Shown here: piece by piece, positions 19,849 to 28,670 of the stretch
How the letters are laid out: every line of letters starts with the position of its first letter
Numbering within the stretch: the first letter of the stretch is position 1
Source: Rhizobium sp. RU36D
GTDB lineage: Bacteria; Pseudomonadota; Alphaproteobacteria; Rhizobiales; Rhizobiaceae
Assembly (NCBI RefSeq): GCF_900176345.1
Contig: NZ_FWXU01000005.1
Coordinates: 186,001 to 250,000 of the forward strand
Reading direction: 5' to 3'
Length of the DNA: 64,000 bases
Translations under genes and position numbers: made by a program
Notes under the pieces: generated by a model
What the model saw: only the letters and a program-made list of their open reading frames with translations
Told to the model about the DNA's origin: nothing
The model's database searches: none

Positions 19849-19866
19849 CTCCTGTTGGTACAGGAG
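19849..19866 (-). promoter_or_regulatory. Hairpin covering the ribosome site of the kdp leader peptide
   Basis: On the kdp mRNA the sequence CTCCTGT-ACCA-ACAGGAG forms a perfect 7-bp stem with a four-base loop. The 3' arm contains the AGGAG ribosome site of the 27-aa peptide. It could dampen translation initiation, or the pairing may be chance. It is not a terminator, as no T-run follows. Confidence 0.4.
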
Positions 19867-20037
19867 GAGGCTAGCCCCGTTTCACGTCAGGCTTCGATTG
19901 GGAAGGCAACAAGCGGGTATCAAGAAAAGATAAGGAAGGGCGAGCCACCGCCGCAAGAACCACGACCTGCTGAAAGCCACTATCAGCGGATATCATACTA
20001 TGCCGGCAAGCCCGTCCGTCTACGGCCCCGGTGCGGC

Positions 20038-21060
20038 CTACAAATTCTCCTTTAGCAGCACCTCGATCCGAATCTTCTCCTGGGAAGCGATGGGCTCGCG
20101 CAGTTCCAGCCTTGCGCGCATGATGCGAATGGCGCTTCTCACCGCGTGGCTGGGATCCTGGGCGATGATGGCGTCGATGCGATCATCCTTCAAGGCGTCT
20201 TCGCTGAACGGGGTGCGTTCATGCACCACGATGGTGAGCGCCCGGGCATCGCGGACCTCCTCGACGGCTGCAAGCGGCGCGCGGGCCTCGGAACTCATGA
20301 CATAGACGGCACTCACGTCAGGGTGGTTTTCGAGGAGGCGGCGCACTACCATGCGGGCACGCCGTTCGTCGCCATACGTCTCGAGGGACGGCAGCGACAC
20401 CAGATGGGAAAACTGGCCATTGATGATGCTGTCGAAGCCCAGGCGTCGCTCGATGCTGTCCTGCGCCATCATGGTCTCGGCCACCACCATGATCTTGCCG
20501 ACCCGATGGCCAAGGAACCGGCCGATGATCTTCCCGGCCGTGGCGCCCGCAGCGAAGTTGTTGATGCCGACGAAATCCGCCGCCGGCAATCGCTCCTGTC
20601 CCGAGAGGAACTGCACGACCTTGATGTTGCGTTCGATCAGCCGCGCCATGGCGTCACGCACCTGCGGCGATTCCGGCGCCATGATGGCAACCCCGTCGAT
20701 CTCGTCCGTCGTCAGCTGTGAAAGCCGCCGGGCAAGACCGTGGGGGTCGGAACTCGGCACCTGAATCACGTCTATGTCGGTCAGGTCGGCGCGCATGACC
20801 TCGCGTGCGGCATCTACCTGGCTCAGCAGTTCCTGGAGATACTGATCGCCCGTCTGCGGCAGCACGAAAAGGAAGCGATAGATGCGGCTGCGGGCAAGGT
20901 TCACCGCCGCCGGATTGCGGATGAAGCCGATCCGCTCGATGGCCTCGTTGACCTTGCGGGCCGCCTTCTGGCTCACATTGGGCCTGTCATTCAGGACACG
21001 ATCGACCGTTGCGAGGCTGACGCCCGCTGCTTCGGCGAGATCTTTGGCTGTTGGTCTCAT
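20038..21060 (-). CDS. LacI-family transcription regulator of the adjacent ABC operon
   Basis: A 340-aa repressor of normal LacI length. The N-terminal helix-turn-helix is AKDLAEAAGVSLATVDRVLN with hinge region VNEAIERIGFIRNPAAVNLA. A periplasmic-binding-protein-like sensor domain follows (about 60-340). I set the start at ATG 21060 (MRPTAKDL); the frame extends further upstream across the operators, which is unlikely to be coding. It is divergent from the importer and kinase operon and probably represses it until the sugar or sugar phosphate binds. Confidence 0.93.
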   Translation of the reverse strand: MRPTAKDLAEAAGVSLATVDRVLNDRPNVSQKAARKVNEAIERIGFIRNPAAVNLARSRIYRFLFVLPQTGDQYLQELLSQVDAAREVMRADLTDIDVIQVPSSDPHGLARRLSQLTTDEIDGVAIMAPESPQVRDAMARLIERNIKVVQFLSGQERLPAADFVGINNFAAGATAGKIIGRFLGHRVGKIMVVAETMMAQDSIERRLGFDSIINGQFSHLVSLPSLETYGDERRARMVVRRLLENHPDVSAVYVMSSEARAPLAAVEEVRDARALTIVVHERTPFSEDALKDDRIDAIIAQDPSHAVRSAIRIMRARLELREPIASQEKIRIEVLLKENL

Positions 21061-21131
21061 GCGTATCAAGGGTCCCGGCGGATCGATTTCAGCAAAGAGT
21101 TCTGTAGCAATTTCAAACGAAAAGCAAGAAA

Positions 21132-21179
21132 TTGAGGTGCGCACCTCAAAATGACCTTGATTTGAGGTGCGCACCTCAA
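21132..21179. promoter_or_regulatory. Twin LacI-type operators in the divergent promoter region
   Basis: Two identical perfect 18-bp palindromes, TTGAGGTGCGCACCTCAA, occupy 21132-21149 and 21162-21179, 30 bp start to start (about three helical turns). Both have the central CG usual for LacI-family sites. The right copy fills the spacer of a plausible promoter, TTGATT (21157-21162) and TATAGA (21181-21186), for the importer operon, so bound repressor would block polymerase. The left copy lies on the regulator side and could give autoregulation. Confidence 0.9.
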
Positions 21180-21349
21180 TTATAGATGTGATGAGAGCTT
21201 GGTTGACGACGGGGATCTGTCATTGCCTTGGCTCGGCGTCGCGCCGGAGAAGAGGGGTGCGACTGGAGGACTTGCATATCCGATGCTTGGGGCCCTTTGG
21301 CCGTCTGTCGAACGCGTGCGTGCGCGGTTCGCAATGGGAGGAGAACGTC

Positions 21350-22684
21350 ATGACGCCTGCATTCCTGAAATCATCCGTCGCAACTGGGGTCCTGCTCTAT
21401 GCCGGACTGACGGGCGCGACGGCGGCGAAAGCCGAAGACCTGACCTTGTGCTGGGCCGCCTGGGACCCCGCCAATGCGCTTGTGGAACTGAGCAAGGACT
21501 TCGAGGCCAAATCAGGCCACAAGATGAAATTCGAGTTCGTCCCCTGGCCGAACTTTGCCGACCGCATGCTGAACGAACTGAATTCCGGCGGCAAGCTGTG
21601 CGATCTGATGATCGGCGACAGCCAGTGGATCGGCGGTGCCGCGGAAAACGGCCAGTATGTGAAGCTCAATGATTTCTTCGACAAGGAAGGAATCAAGATG
21701 GACAACTTCATTCCCGCAACCGTCGTCGGCTATGCGCAGTGGCCGAAGAATACCCCGAACTACTGGGCGCTGCCGGCCTTCGGCGATGTCGTCGGCTGGA
21801 CCTATCGCAAGGACTGGTTCTCGCGGCCCGAGCTGCAGGACGAGTTCAAGAAGAAATATGGCCGCGACCTCGCCGTGCCGAAGACCTTCGCCGAGTTGAA
21901 GGACATCGCGGAATTTTTCCAGGGACGCAACATCGACGGCAAGACCGTTTATGGCGCCGCGATCTATACCGAGCGTGGTTCGGAAGGCATCACCATGGGC
22001 GCCATGGATGTGCTTTATTCCTTCGGCTTCGAATACCAGAATCCCGCAAAACCCTATGAGATGGAAGGCTTCGTGAATTCGCCCCAGGCCGTTGCCGGCC
22101 TCGAATTCTACAAGGCCCTGTATGATTGCTGCACGCCGCCCGGTTCTTCCGACACCTATATGTCGGAGAACATCGACGCCTATAAGTCTGGTCAGGTGGC
22201 CTTGCAGATGAACTTCGCCTTCATCTGGCCCGGCATCCATGCCGATGCCAATGTCGGCGGCGACAAGTCGGGCTACTTCCCCAACCCGGCGGGGCCTGAC
22301 GGCAAGCAGTTCGCCCAGCTCGGCGGGCAGGGCATCTCGGTGGTCGCGGCCTCGTCCAAGCAGGAAGCGGCGCTCGAATATATCAAGTGGTTTGCTCAGC
22401 CCGAGATCCAGAACAAGTGGTGGTCGCTCGGCGGCTATTCGGCACTGCGCTCCGTCGTCGAGGATCCGGGCTTTGCCACCAGCCAGCCTTATGCCCAGAC
22501 CTTCCTGGATTCCATGGCGATCGTGAAGGACTTCTGGGCCGAGCCCTCCTATGCCTCGCTTTTGCAGGCATCCCAGAAACGCTTCCATGACTATGTCGTT
22601 GCCGGCAAGGGAACGGCGAAGGAAGCGCTCGACGGTCTGGTCAAGGACTGGACCGAGGTCTTCGAGGACGAAGGCAAGCTCTGA
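21350..22684 (+). CDS. ABC sugar importer, periplasmic binding protein (family 1)
   Basis: A 444-aa extracellular solute-binding protein. The Sec signal peptide (LKSSVATGVLLYAGLTGATAAKA) is followed by the mature start EDLTLCWAAWDPANALVELS. It has the broad MalE/UgpB-like fold with aromatic residues that could stack on sugar. ATG 21350 is preceded by GGGAGGAG; an in-frame extension to 21167 would cross the operator and has no signal peptide. It is first in a seven-gene operon that ends in dihydroxyacetone kinase, so the ligand is likely a small polyol or ketose. The exact ligand is unknown. Confidence 0.92.
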   Translation: MTPAFLKSSVATGVLLYAGLTGATAAKAEDLTLCWAAWDPANALVELSKDFEAKSGHKMKFEFVPWPNFADRMLNELNSGGKLCDLMIGDSQWIGGAAENGQYVKLNDFFDKEGIKMDNFIPATVVGYAQWPKNTPNYWALPAFGDVVGWTYRKDWFSRPELQDEFKKKYGRDLAVPKTFAELKDIAEFFQGRNIDGKTVYGAAIYTERGSEGITMGAMDVLYSFGFEYQNPAKPYEMEGFVNSPQAVAGLEFYKALYDCCTPPGSSDTYMSENIDAYKSGQVALQMNFAFIWPGIHADANVGGDKSGYFPNPAGPDGKQFAQLGGQGISVVAASSKQEAALEYIKWFAQPEIQNKWWSLGGYSALRSVVEDPGFATSQPYAQTFLDSMAIVKDFWAEPSYASLLQASQKRFHDYVVAGKGTAKEALDGLVKDWTEVFEDEGKL

Positions 22685-22788
22685 TCAGCCTGCCTTTACC
22701 GGACCGTTCGCCAGGACGGTCCGGTTCATCAGGAATTGCCGCGGCTGTTCCGCTCTTCATCCATGTTCATGCGGGGGAGACCGATCCC

Positions 22789-23736
22789 ATGTCCGACAGC
22801 GCCATCGACCGCATTGCGCGCGCAACACCATCAGGCCTTTCCCGACGGGTGTCAGGCCTGTCCGATCGGGCGATTGCCTGGATCTTCGTCACGCCGACCA
22901 TCCTTCTTCTTCTGGCGGTCAATATCTTTCCGCTGATCTGGACCGTGTGGCTGAGCTTCACCAATTTCCGCGTTAACAGGCCAAACGAAGCCCCGGAATT
23001 CGTGGGCCTCAGGAATTACGAGCGAATCCTGACCGACGGCGACATCTGGCTGACAATGCAGGCGACGGCGCATTTCCTCTTCTGGACCATCGCGCTGCAG
23101 GTGCTGATCGGCTTTACGCTCGCCTATCTGATCAACAAGAAGTTTCGCGGCAACGATCTCTGGACGACGATCATTGTCCTGCCGATGATGCTGAGCCCCG
23201 CGGTGGTCGGGAATTTCTGGACCTTCCTATATCAGCCGCAGATCGGCCTCTTCAACTACGTCATTGCCTTCCTGACGGGCGCCGATCCCTCCAGCTTCTC
23301 GATGATCGGGGACGTGTCGCTCGCACCCTGGGCGATCGTCATCGTCGACACCTGGATGTGGACGCCCTTTGTGATGCTCATTTGCCTGGCCGGGCTGCGC
23401 TCCATCCCCGATAGCATCTACGAAGCCGCCGAATGCGACCGTGCCAGCCGTTGGCGCCAGTTCTGGACGATCACCATCCCGCTCGTCCTGCCGTTCCTGA
23501 TGCTGGCGATCCTGTTCCGCGGCATCGAGAACTTCAAGATGTTCGATCTGGTGGTGCAGTTGACCGGCGGCGGTCCGGGTTCGGTCACGGAACTCACCTC
23601 GATCAATCTCAAGCGCGAGGCGTTCGAGAAATGGCGGACGGGCTACGCCTCTGCCTATGCCGTGATCCTGTTCGTCACGGTCTTCGGTCTCGCGTCGATC
23701 TATGTCAAAGCCCTGAACAAGGTCAAAGAGCGATGA
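22789..23736 (+). CDS. ABC sugar importer permease 1 (MalF/UgpA type)
   Basis: A 315-aa inner-membrane permease with six predicted helices. The EAA loop that contacts the ATPase is EAAECDRASRWRQFWTITIP near residue 215. GGGGGAG lies upstream of the ATG. It pairs with the next permease, whose ATG overlaps this stop by four bases. Confidence 0.93.
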   Translation: MSDSAIDRIARATPSGLSRRVSGLSDRAIAWIFVTPTILLLLAVNIFPLIWTVWLSFTNFRVNRPNEAPEFVGLRNYERILTDGDIWLTMQATAHFLFWTIALQVLIGFTLAYLINKKFRGNDLWTTIIVLPMMLSPAVVGNFWTFLYQPQIGLFNYVIAFLTGADPSSFSMIGDVSLAPWAIVIVDTWMWTPFVMLICLAGLRSIPDSIYEAAECDRASRWRQFWTITIPLVLPFLMLAILFRGIENFKMFDLVVQLTGGGPGSVTELTSINLKREAFEKWRTGYASAYAVILFVTVFGLASIYVKALNKVKER

Positions 23737-24674
23737 GCAGCTATTCCGTTACCGAGCCCTCGATCCGCCAGAAATGGTTCGCCGGCGCACTGGTGGTGAT
23801 CTATGCGCTCGTCACGCTGATGCCGCTGGTCTGGATCATCGCGACCGGGTTCAAGAGCCCTTCCGACTCGATTGCCTATCCTCCCAAGCTCCTGTTTTCG
23901 CCGACGCTGGAAGGCTATGTGAACCTCTTTACCACAAGGACGCGGGTCACGGAGGCCGATCTGCAGGCGCTGGGCGAGCCGAAGACATGGTATGATCGTC
24001 TGGTGCGAAAGGATGGGCTCGTCATCGCCGGCCCCTCGCGCTTTGGCGAACGCTTCACCAATTCGCTCATCATCGGCTTCGGATCGACCTTCCTCTGCAT
24101 CGTCCTTGGAACGGCCGCAGCCTATGCCTTCTCTCGCTTCAAGGTGCCGCTGAAGGACGATCTGCTGTTCTTCATTCTGTCGACGCGCATGATGCCGCCG
24201 ATCGCGGTTGCCATCCCGATCTTCCTGATGTTCAGGTCGCTTGGGCTCAGCGACACCCATGCCGGCCTTATCCTACTCTACACCGCCGTCAACCTGTCGC
24301 TGTCCGTCTGGCTGCTCAAGGGCTTCATCGACGAGATCCCGATCGAGTATGAGGAAGCGGCCCTGATCGACGGCTACACGCGGTTTCAGGCCTTCTACAA
24401 GGTCGTCCTGCCCCAGGCGGTGACGGGGATCGCATCGACCGCCATCTTCTGCCTGATCTTCGCCTGGAACGAATATGCCTTCGCCGTCCTCTTGACCTCG
24501 GGAACGGCGCAGACGGCGCCGCCCTTCATCCCGACGATCATCGGCGTCAGCGGCCAGGACTGGCCGGCCGTCGCCGCGGGCGCCACCCTGTTCCTTGTCC
24601 CCGTCGTGGTCTTCACGATCGTCCTGCGCAAGCATCTGCTTCGCGGCATCACATTCGGAGCCGTTCGCAAATGA
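23733..24674 (+). CDS. ABC sugar importer permease 2 (MalG/UgpE type)
   Basis: A 313-aa inner-membrane permease. The start at ATG 23733 overlaps the previous stop (ATGA), so the two are translationally coupled. The EAA loop is EEAALIDGYTRFQAFYKVVL. Between the first two helices it carries a longer insertion (about residues 60-105, TTRTRVTEADLQALGEPKTW and on) than I expect in MalG-like permeases. The ATG of the 62-aa membrane protein overlaps its stop in the same way. Confidence 0.93.
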   Translation: MSSYSVTEPSIRQKWFAGALVVIYALVTLMPLVWIIATGFKSPSDSIAYPPKLLFSPTLEGYVNLFTTRTRVTEADLQALGEPKTWYDRLVRKDGLVIAGPSRFGERFTNSLIIGFGSTFLCIVLGTAAAYAFSRFKVPLKDDLLFFILSTRMMPPIAVAIPIFLMFRSLGLSDTHAGLILLYTAVNLSLSVWLLKGFIDEIPIEYEEAALIDGYTRFQAFYKVVLPQAVTGIASTAIFCLIFAWNEYAFAVLLTSGTAQTAPPFIPTIIGVSGQDWPAVAAGATLFLVPVVVFTIVLRKHLLRGITFGAVRK

Positions 24675-24859
24675 GAAGGTTCCTTGAGAGACTGTTCCGC
24701 CTTCGCCGGAATGAATGGGAAATCCTGGCGTCCCTCACCATCGGGCTCGGCGTCTTCATGATGATGCAGCCCTTCGCGCTCGCCCTCTACAGCTATTCCT
24801 TCGTCGTGACGCTCATCGGCACAGTGATGTTCGTCATCGTAAGTCACTTTCCGGAGTAA
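24671..24859 (+). CDS. 62-aa two-helix membrane protein of the importer operon
   Basis: A basic N-terminus (MRRFLERLFRLRRNEWEIL) is followed by two hydrophobic helices (about 20-38 and 42-60). It overlaps the permease stop by four bases and ends three bases before the first ATPase gene, so it is an integral part of the operon. The rhizobial glycerol importer GlpSTPQUV also has a small membrane protein (GlpU) with two ATPases, but I see no sequence match that proves homology. Function is unknown; an accessory subunit of the transporter is likely. Confidence 0.8.
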   Translation: MRRFLERLFRLRRNEWEILASLTIGLGVFMMMQPFALALYSYSFVVTLIGTVMFVIVSHFPE

Positions 24860-24862
24860 GAC

Positions 24863-25960
24863 ATGGCGCAGATCAGAATTCAGAACCTGCGCAAGGAATT
24901 CGGCGCCTTTACCGCCGTGCAGTCATCGAGTTTCACCATCGAGGACGGCGAGTTCTTCATGCTGCTGGGGCCATCCGGTTGTGGAAAAACGACAACCCTG
25001 AGGATGATGGCGGGGCTTGAACTGCCGACCAGTGGCGAGATCTTCATCAATGGCGAAGAAGTCGGCATGAAGCGGGCGAGCCAGCGGGACATTGCCTTCG
25101 TCTTCCAGATGTTTGCCCTCTATCCGCACATGAATGTCCGGCGCAACATCGGCTATCCGCTGGTAAGCCAGGGCGTTCCGGCAGCCGATGTGCGAAAGCG
25201 CGTGGACGAGGTGGCGCGCACGCTTCGGATCGAAAGCATTTTGGACAAGCCGGTCGGAGGACTGTCCGGCGGCGACCGGCAGCGGGTGGCTCTGGGACGT
25301 GCGATTGTCCGGCGGCCCAAGGCCTTCTTCATGGACGAGCCGCTGGGTGCGCTGGATGCGGAATTTCGCGAACATATGGCGGAAGAACTGCGTGCTCTCC
25401 ATGACCGCATCGGGGCGACGACCGTCTACGTTACCCATGACCAACTGGAGGCCATGCAGATGGGCGACAAGATCGCGGTGATGAACCACGGCGTGGTCGA
25501 GCAGTTTGGCCTGCCGCAGCAGATCTATGACTGGCCGGCGACGCGCTTCGTCGCGGACTTCATCGGCTCTCCGCCGATGAATTTCCTGGAATTCGAGGGG
25601 ATGATCGGAACAGGCGGGGACCACGTTATGCTCGGGGACACGCGTTTTGCCGTGCCGGTGCAGCGCGAGGGGGCGGAGGGACGGCTGACGCTCGGTGTCC
25701 GGCCCGAGCATGTCAGGTTTTCCGACAGTTCGACGTACCGAGCCAAGGTAATTGCGGTTGAGTATCTCGGAACGACCCAGATCGTGACGCTGACTACCGC
25801 AAACGGCACGATCAAGGCGCGGATTTCATCTGCGGACCGGGTTTTGAGCGATGAGACTGTCGGACTTGAATTCAATCCCCGCACCCTGACAATCTTCGCT
25901 GGCGACCGTGGCCAGGCCTTGGTCTCAGAGGTCAATGAGGGAGTGCTGCGCCGTGGCTGA
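24863..25960 (+). CDS. ABC sugar importer ATPase 1 (MalK/UgpC type)
   Basis: A 365-aa ATPase. Walker A is GPSGCGKTT, the signature is LSGGDRQRV (Asp in place of the usual Gln), Walker B is AFFMDEPLGALD, and the switch His is in YVTHDQLEAM. The C-terminal regulatory domain (about 235-365) is of TOBE type. With the next gene it forms a pair of non-identical ATPases for one permease pair. Confidence 0.94.
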   Translation: MAQIRIQNLRKEFGAFTAVQSSSFTIEDGEFFMLLGPSGCGKTTTLRMMAGLELPTSGEIFINGEEVGMKRASQRDIAFVFQMFALYPHMNVRRNIGYPLVSQGVPAADVRKRVDEVARTLRIESILDKPVGGLSGGDRQRVALGRAIVRRPKAFFMDEPLGALDAEFREHMAEELRALHDRIGATTVYVTHDQLEAMQMGDKIAVMNHGVVEQFGLPQQIYDWPATRFVADFIGSPPMNFLEFEGMIGTGGDHVMLGDTRFAVPVQREGAEGRLTLGVRPEHVRFSDSSTYRAKVIAVEYLGTTQIVTLTTANGTIKARISSADRVLSDETVGLEFNPRTLTIFAGDRGQALVSEVNEGVLRRG

Positions 25961-26948
25961 AGTCGTCCTTAACGCCGTAGCCAAGTCCTTTGGCGGAACC
26001 ACCGCGCTTGATGATGTCTCGATGACCGTGCCGGATGGCTCCTTCGTGGTGCTTCTGGGACCGACGGGCGCGGGAAAGACAACCACTCTGAGGCTGATAG
26101 CCGGGCTGGAAAAGCCTGATATGGGCGATATCTCCATCGGTGGCCACCCCGTCAACGGGCTGACGCCGGCGGAGCGGAATGTTGCCATGGTCTTCCAGCA
26201 ATATTCCCTTTACCCGCATCTGAGCGTGCGCGAAAACCTGGCCTTCCCGCTGAAATCGCCGCTGCTGCGCACGCCTCCCGCCGAGATCGAGACCAAGGTG
26301 AAGGCCGTGGCAGAGATGTTGAGGATCGCCCACAAGCTGGACAACAAGGCCACGGCCCTGTCCGGCGGCGAGATGCAGCGCGTGTCCATCGGACGGGCTC
26401 TCGTGCGCAATCCGCAGATCTATCTGATGGACGAACCGCTGAGTTCGCTTGATGCGAAACTCAGGGCTGATCTCAGGATCGAACTGAAGAACATCCAGGC
26501 GAAATCAGGGGCGACCTTGCTCTATGTCACCCACGACCAGATTGAGGCGATGACCATGGCGACCCATGTCGGGGTGCTTCACCAGGGCCGCCTCATCCAG
26601 TTCGGACCGCCAAGGGAAATCTATGAGCGGCCGGTGAGCCTTTATGCCGCCCAGCGGTTGGGCCAGCCTCGCATCAACGTGCTGCCGGCCAATCTCTTCC
26701 CTGCCGCCCCGTCATCCGCTGTCAACATTGGTCTGCGGCCCGAGCATATTCGCCAGGGCTCAGGGCAGGAAAGCTTCGTCAACCGCGTCGAGCGCCTGGG
26801 GGACCAGACGCGGCTGCACCTCAGCTTCAAGGGCCATGCCCTGGTGACGGTCACCGATCCGCATACGACCTTGAGCGAAGGCGACATCGTCCAGTTCGAA
26901 CCTCTCGATCCACTCTATTTCGATGCCGACGGCATGCGATTGGCATAA
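25953..26948 (+). CDS. ABC sugar importer ATPase 2 (MalK/UgpC type)
   Basis: A 331-aa ATPase with Walker A GPTGAGKTT, signature LSGGEMQRV, Walker B IYLMDEPLSSLD and YVTHDQIEAM, plus a TOBE domain that is shorter than in ATPase 1. I prefer GTG 25953 (MAEVVLNAV), which has GGGAG upstream and overlaps the ATPase 1 stop by eight bases; ATG 25935 is the alternative. Two diverged ATPases in one operon point to a heterodimer, as in the rhizobial glycerol importer. Confidence 0.93.
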   Translation: MAEVVLNAVAKSFGGTTALDDVSMTVPDGSFVVLLGPTGAGKTTTLRLIAGLEKPDMGDISIGGHPVNGLTPAERNVAMVFQQYSLYPHLSVRENLAFPLKSPLLRTPPAEIETKVKAVAEMLRIAHKLDNKATALSGGEMQRVSIGRALVRNPQIYLMDEPLSSLDAKLRADLRIELKNIQAKSGATLLYVTHDQIEAMTMATHVGVLHQGRLIQFGPPREIYERPVSLYAAQRLGQPRINVLPANLFPAAPSSAVNIGLRPEHIRQGSGQESFVNRVERLGDQTRLHLSFKGHALVTVTDPHTTLSEGDIVQFEPLDPLYFDADGMRLA

Positions 26949-26958
26949 GGAGAACCCC

Positions 26959-28599
26959 ATGGCACAATTCATCAACAAGAAGGAAGACGTCGTCGTGGAG
27001 GCCCTTGAGGGCCTGCTTGCCACCTCGGGTGTGCCGCTTGCGCGGCTCGACGGCTATCCCCATGTGCGCGTTATCGTCCGGGCCGACTGGGACAAATCCC
27101 GGGTCGCGCTGGTCTCGGGCGGAGGCTCGGGGCATGAGCCGGCCCATGCCGGCTTCGTTGGCGCCGGCATGCTGACGGCTGCGGTCTGCGGCGATGTTTT
27201 CGCCTCGCCAAGCGTTGATGCGGTCCTTGCCGGTATCCTTGCCGTCACAGGTGCTGCAGGCTGCCTCCTGATCGTGAAAAACTATACGGGTGACCGACTC
27301 AATTTTGGCCTTGCGGCCGAGAGGGCGCGGGCCTTTGGCCTCAATGTCGAGATGGTCATCGTCGATGACGATATCGCTCTGCCCGACCTGCCGCAGGCGC
27401 GCGGCGTCGCGGGCACGCTCTTCGTGCACAAGATCGCCGGAGCCCTGGCCGAACAGGGCAAGGACCTGGACACCGTCACCTTGGCCGCCCGGCGGGTCAT
27501 CGCCGGCACGAAGAGCATCGGCATGTCGCTCGACACCTGTACTGTGCCGGGCTCACCCAAGGAAGATCGAATCCCCAAGGGCATGGCCGAACTGGGTCTC
27601 GGCATCCACGGTGAGGCCGGGGTCGAGCAGGTGGATTTTTCCGGCGCCCAGTCTGCCATGGCCGCGGTTGCCCAGAAACTGAAGGCCGTGGTGGGCGATC
27701 GCAGCCATGTAGCGCTGATCAACAATCTCGGCGGGACCTCCGTTCTTGAGATGTCCGTCCTCACTCACGAACTCATTCGCTCCGAGATCGGGGCCCATAT
27801 CAGCCATGTTGTCGGCCCGGCCGCCATGATGACCTCGCTCGATATGCGCGGCTTTTCGATCTCGCTTTATCCGGCCGATGCCGAGGATCTTGCCAGCCTG
27901 GCCGCGCCAGCAGGCCCCTCGGCCTGGCCAGGGCTCGCGAGTGTCAGGCCCACGGCAATTCTGGCATTGCCGGACGGCCTCACGCCCATCATGCCCCTGC
28001 CATCCGATCACAAGCCGACGCGCGACTTCCTCACCGATTGCTGCAACGTCATGATCGGCGCGGAACAGGAACTCAATGCGCTCGATGCCAAGTCCGGGGA
28101 CGGGGATACTGGCTCCACCCTTGCAGGCGCCGCCCGCGCGCTGATCAGCGCCATGGACCGCCTGCCGCTATCCGACCACACCCAACTCCTGCGCGCCATC
28201 GGGCTTGAACTCAGCCAGACGATGGGCGGGTCCTCGGGCGTCCTGCTGGCGATCTTCTTTGCCGCGGCCGGAGATGGCGCATCCAGCGGCATGACGATGC
28301 GCGATGCGCTGAAGGCAGGTCTTGCCCGGATGCAGGAAATCGGTGGAGCCACCATCGGCGATCGCACCATGATCGATGCGTTGGCCCCGGCACTGGAAAA
28401 CCTTGGCAGCGGACTGCAGGCCGCTGCTGCGGCGGCGCGCAAGGGAGCCGACGGAACCGCGCATATGGCCCGCGCCAAGGCGGGGCGGGCCGCCTATGTG
28501 AATGCCCGCCAGCTCGAAGGCAACAAGGATCCCGGTGCGGAGGCGGTTGCCCAGTTGTTCGAATATCTGGCGGCGCGTGCAGAACGCAACACCGCCTGA
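26959..28599 (+). CDS. ATP-dependent dihydroxyacetone kinase (DhaK-DhaL fusion)
   Basis: A 546-aa single-chain kinase. The N-terminal DhaK domain (about 1-325) has GGGSGHEPAHAGFVGAGML and the His that binds the ketone covalently in LGIHGEAG. The C-terminal DhaL domain (about 345-545) binds Mg-ATP through DAKSGDGDTGSTLAG. It phosphorylates dihydroxyacetone or a related ketose or ketotetrose. AAGGAG precedes ATG 26959. As last gene of the importer operon it probably acts on the imported substrate or its oxidation product. A relaxed substrate, as seen for some DAK homologues, is possible. Confidence 0.92.
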   Translation: MAQFINKKEDVVVEALEGLLATSGVPLARLDGYPHVRVIVRADWDKSRVALVSGGGSGHEPAHAGFVGAGMLTAAVCGDVFASPSVDAVLAGILAVTGAAGCLLIVKNYTGDRLNFGLAAERARAFGLNVEMVIVDDDIALPDLPQARGVAGTLFVHKIAGALAEQGKDLDTVTLAARRVIAGTKSIGMSLDTCTVPGSPKEDRIPKGMAELGLGIHGEAGVEQVDFSGAQSAMAAVAQKLKAVVGDRSHVALINNLGGTSVLEMSVLTHELIRSEIGAHISHVVGPAAMMTSLDMRGFSISLYPADAEDLASLAAPAGPSAWPGLASVRPTAILALPDGLTPIMPLPSDHKPTRDFLTDCCNVMIGAEQELNALDAKSGDGDTGSTLAGAARALISAMDRLPLSDHTQLLRAIGLELSQTMGGSSGVLLAIFFAAAGDGASSGMTMRDALKAGLARMQEIGGATIGDRTMIDALAPALENLGSGLQAAAAAARKGADGTAHMARAKAGRAAYVNARQLEGNKDPGAEAVAQLFEYLAARAERNTA

Positions 28600-28609
28600 T
28601 CTCCGCTGC

Positions 28610-28640
28610 GGGACAGTGGCAGCTTGATTGCCGCCGTCCC
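28610..28640. terminator. Hairpin between convergent operons
   Basis: GGGACAGTGGCA and TGCCGCCGTCCC form a 12-bp stem with one mismatch and one G-U pair around a seven-base loop. It lies between the ends of the convergent kinase and RuBisCO-like genes. T-runs are weak on both sides, so it may be a weak bidirectional terminator. Confidence 0.5.
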
Positions 28641-28670
28641 ATCAACTGTCACCGTTATATCCTGTTTCCG

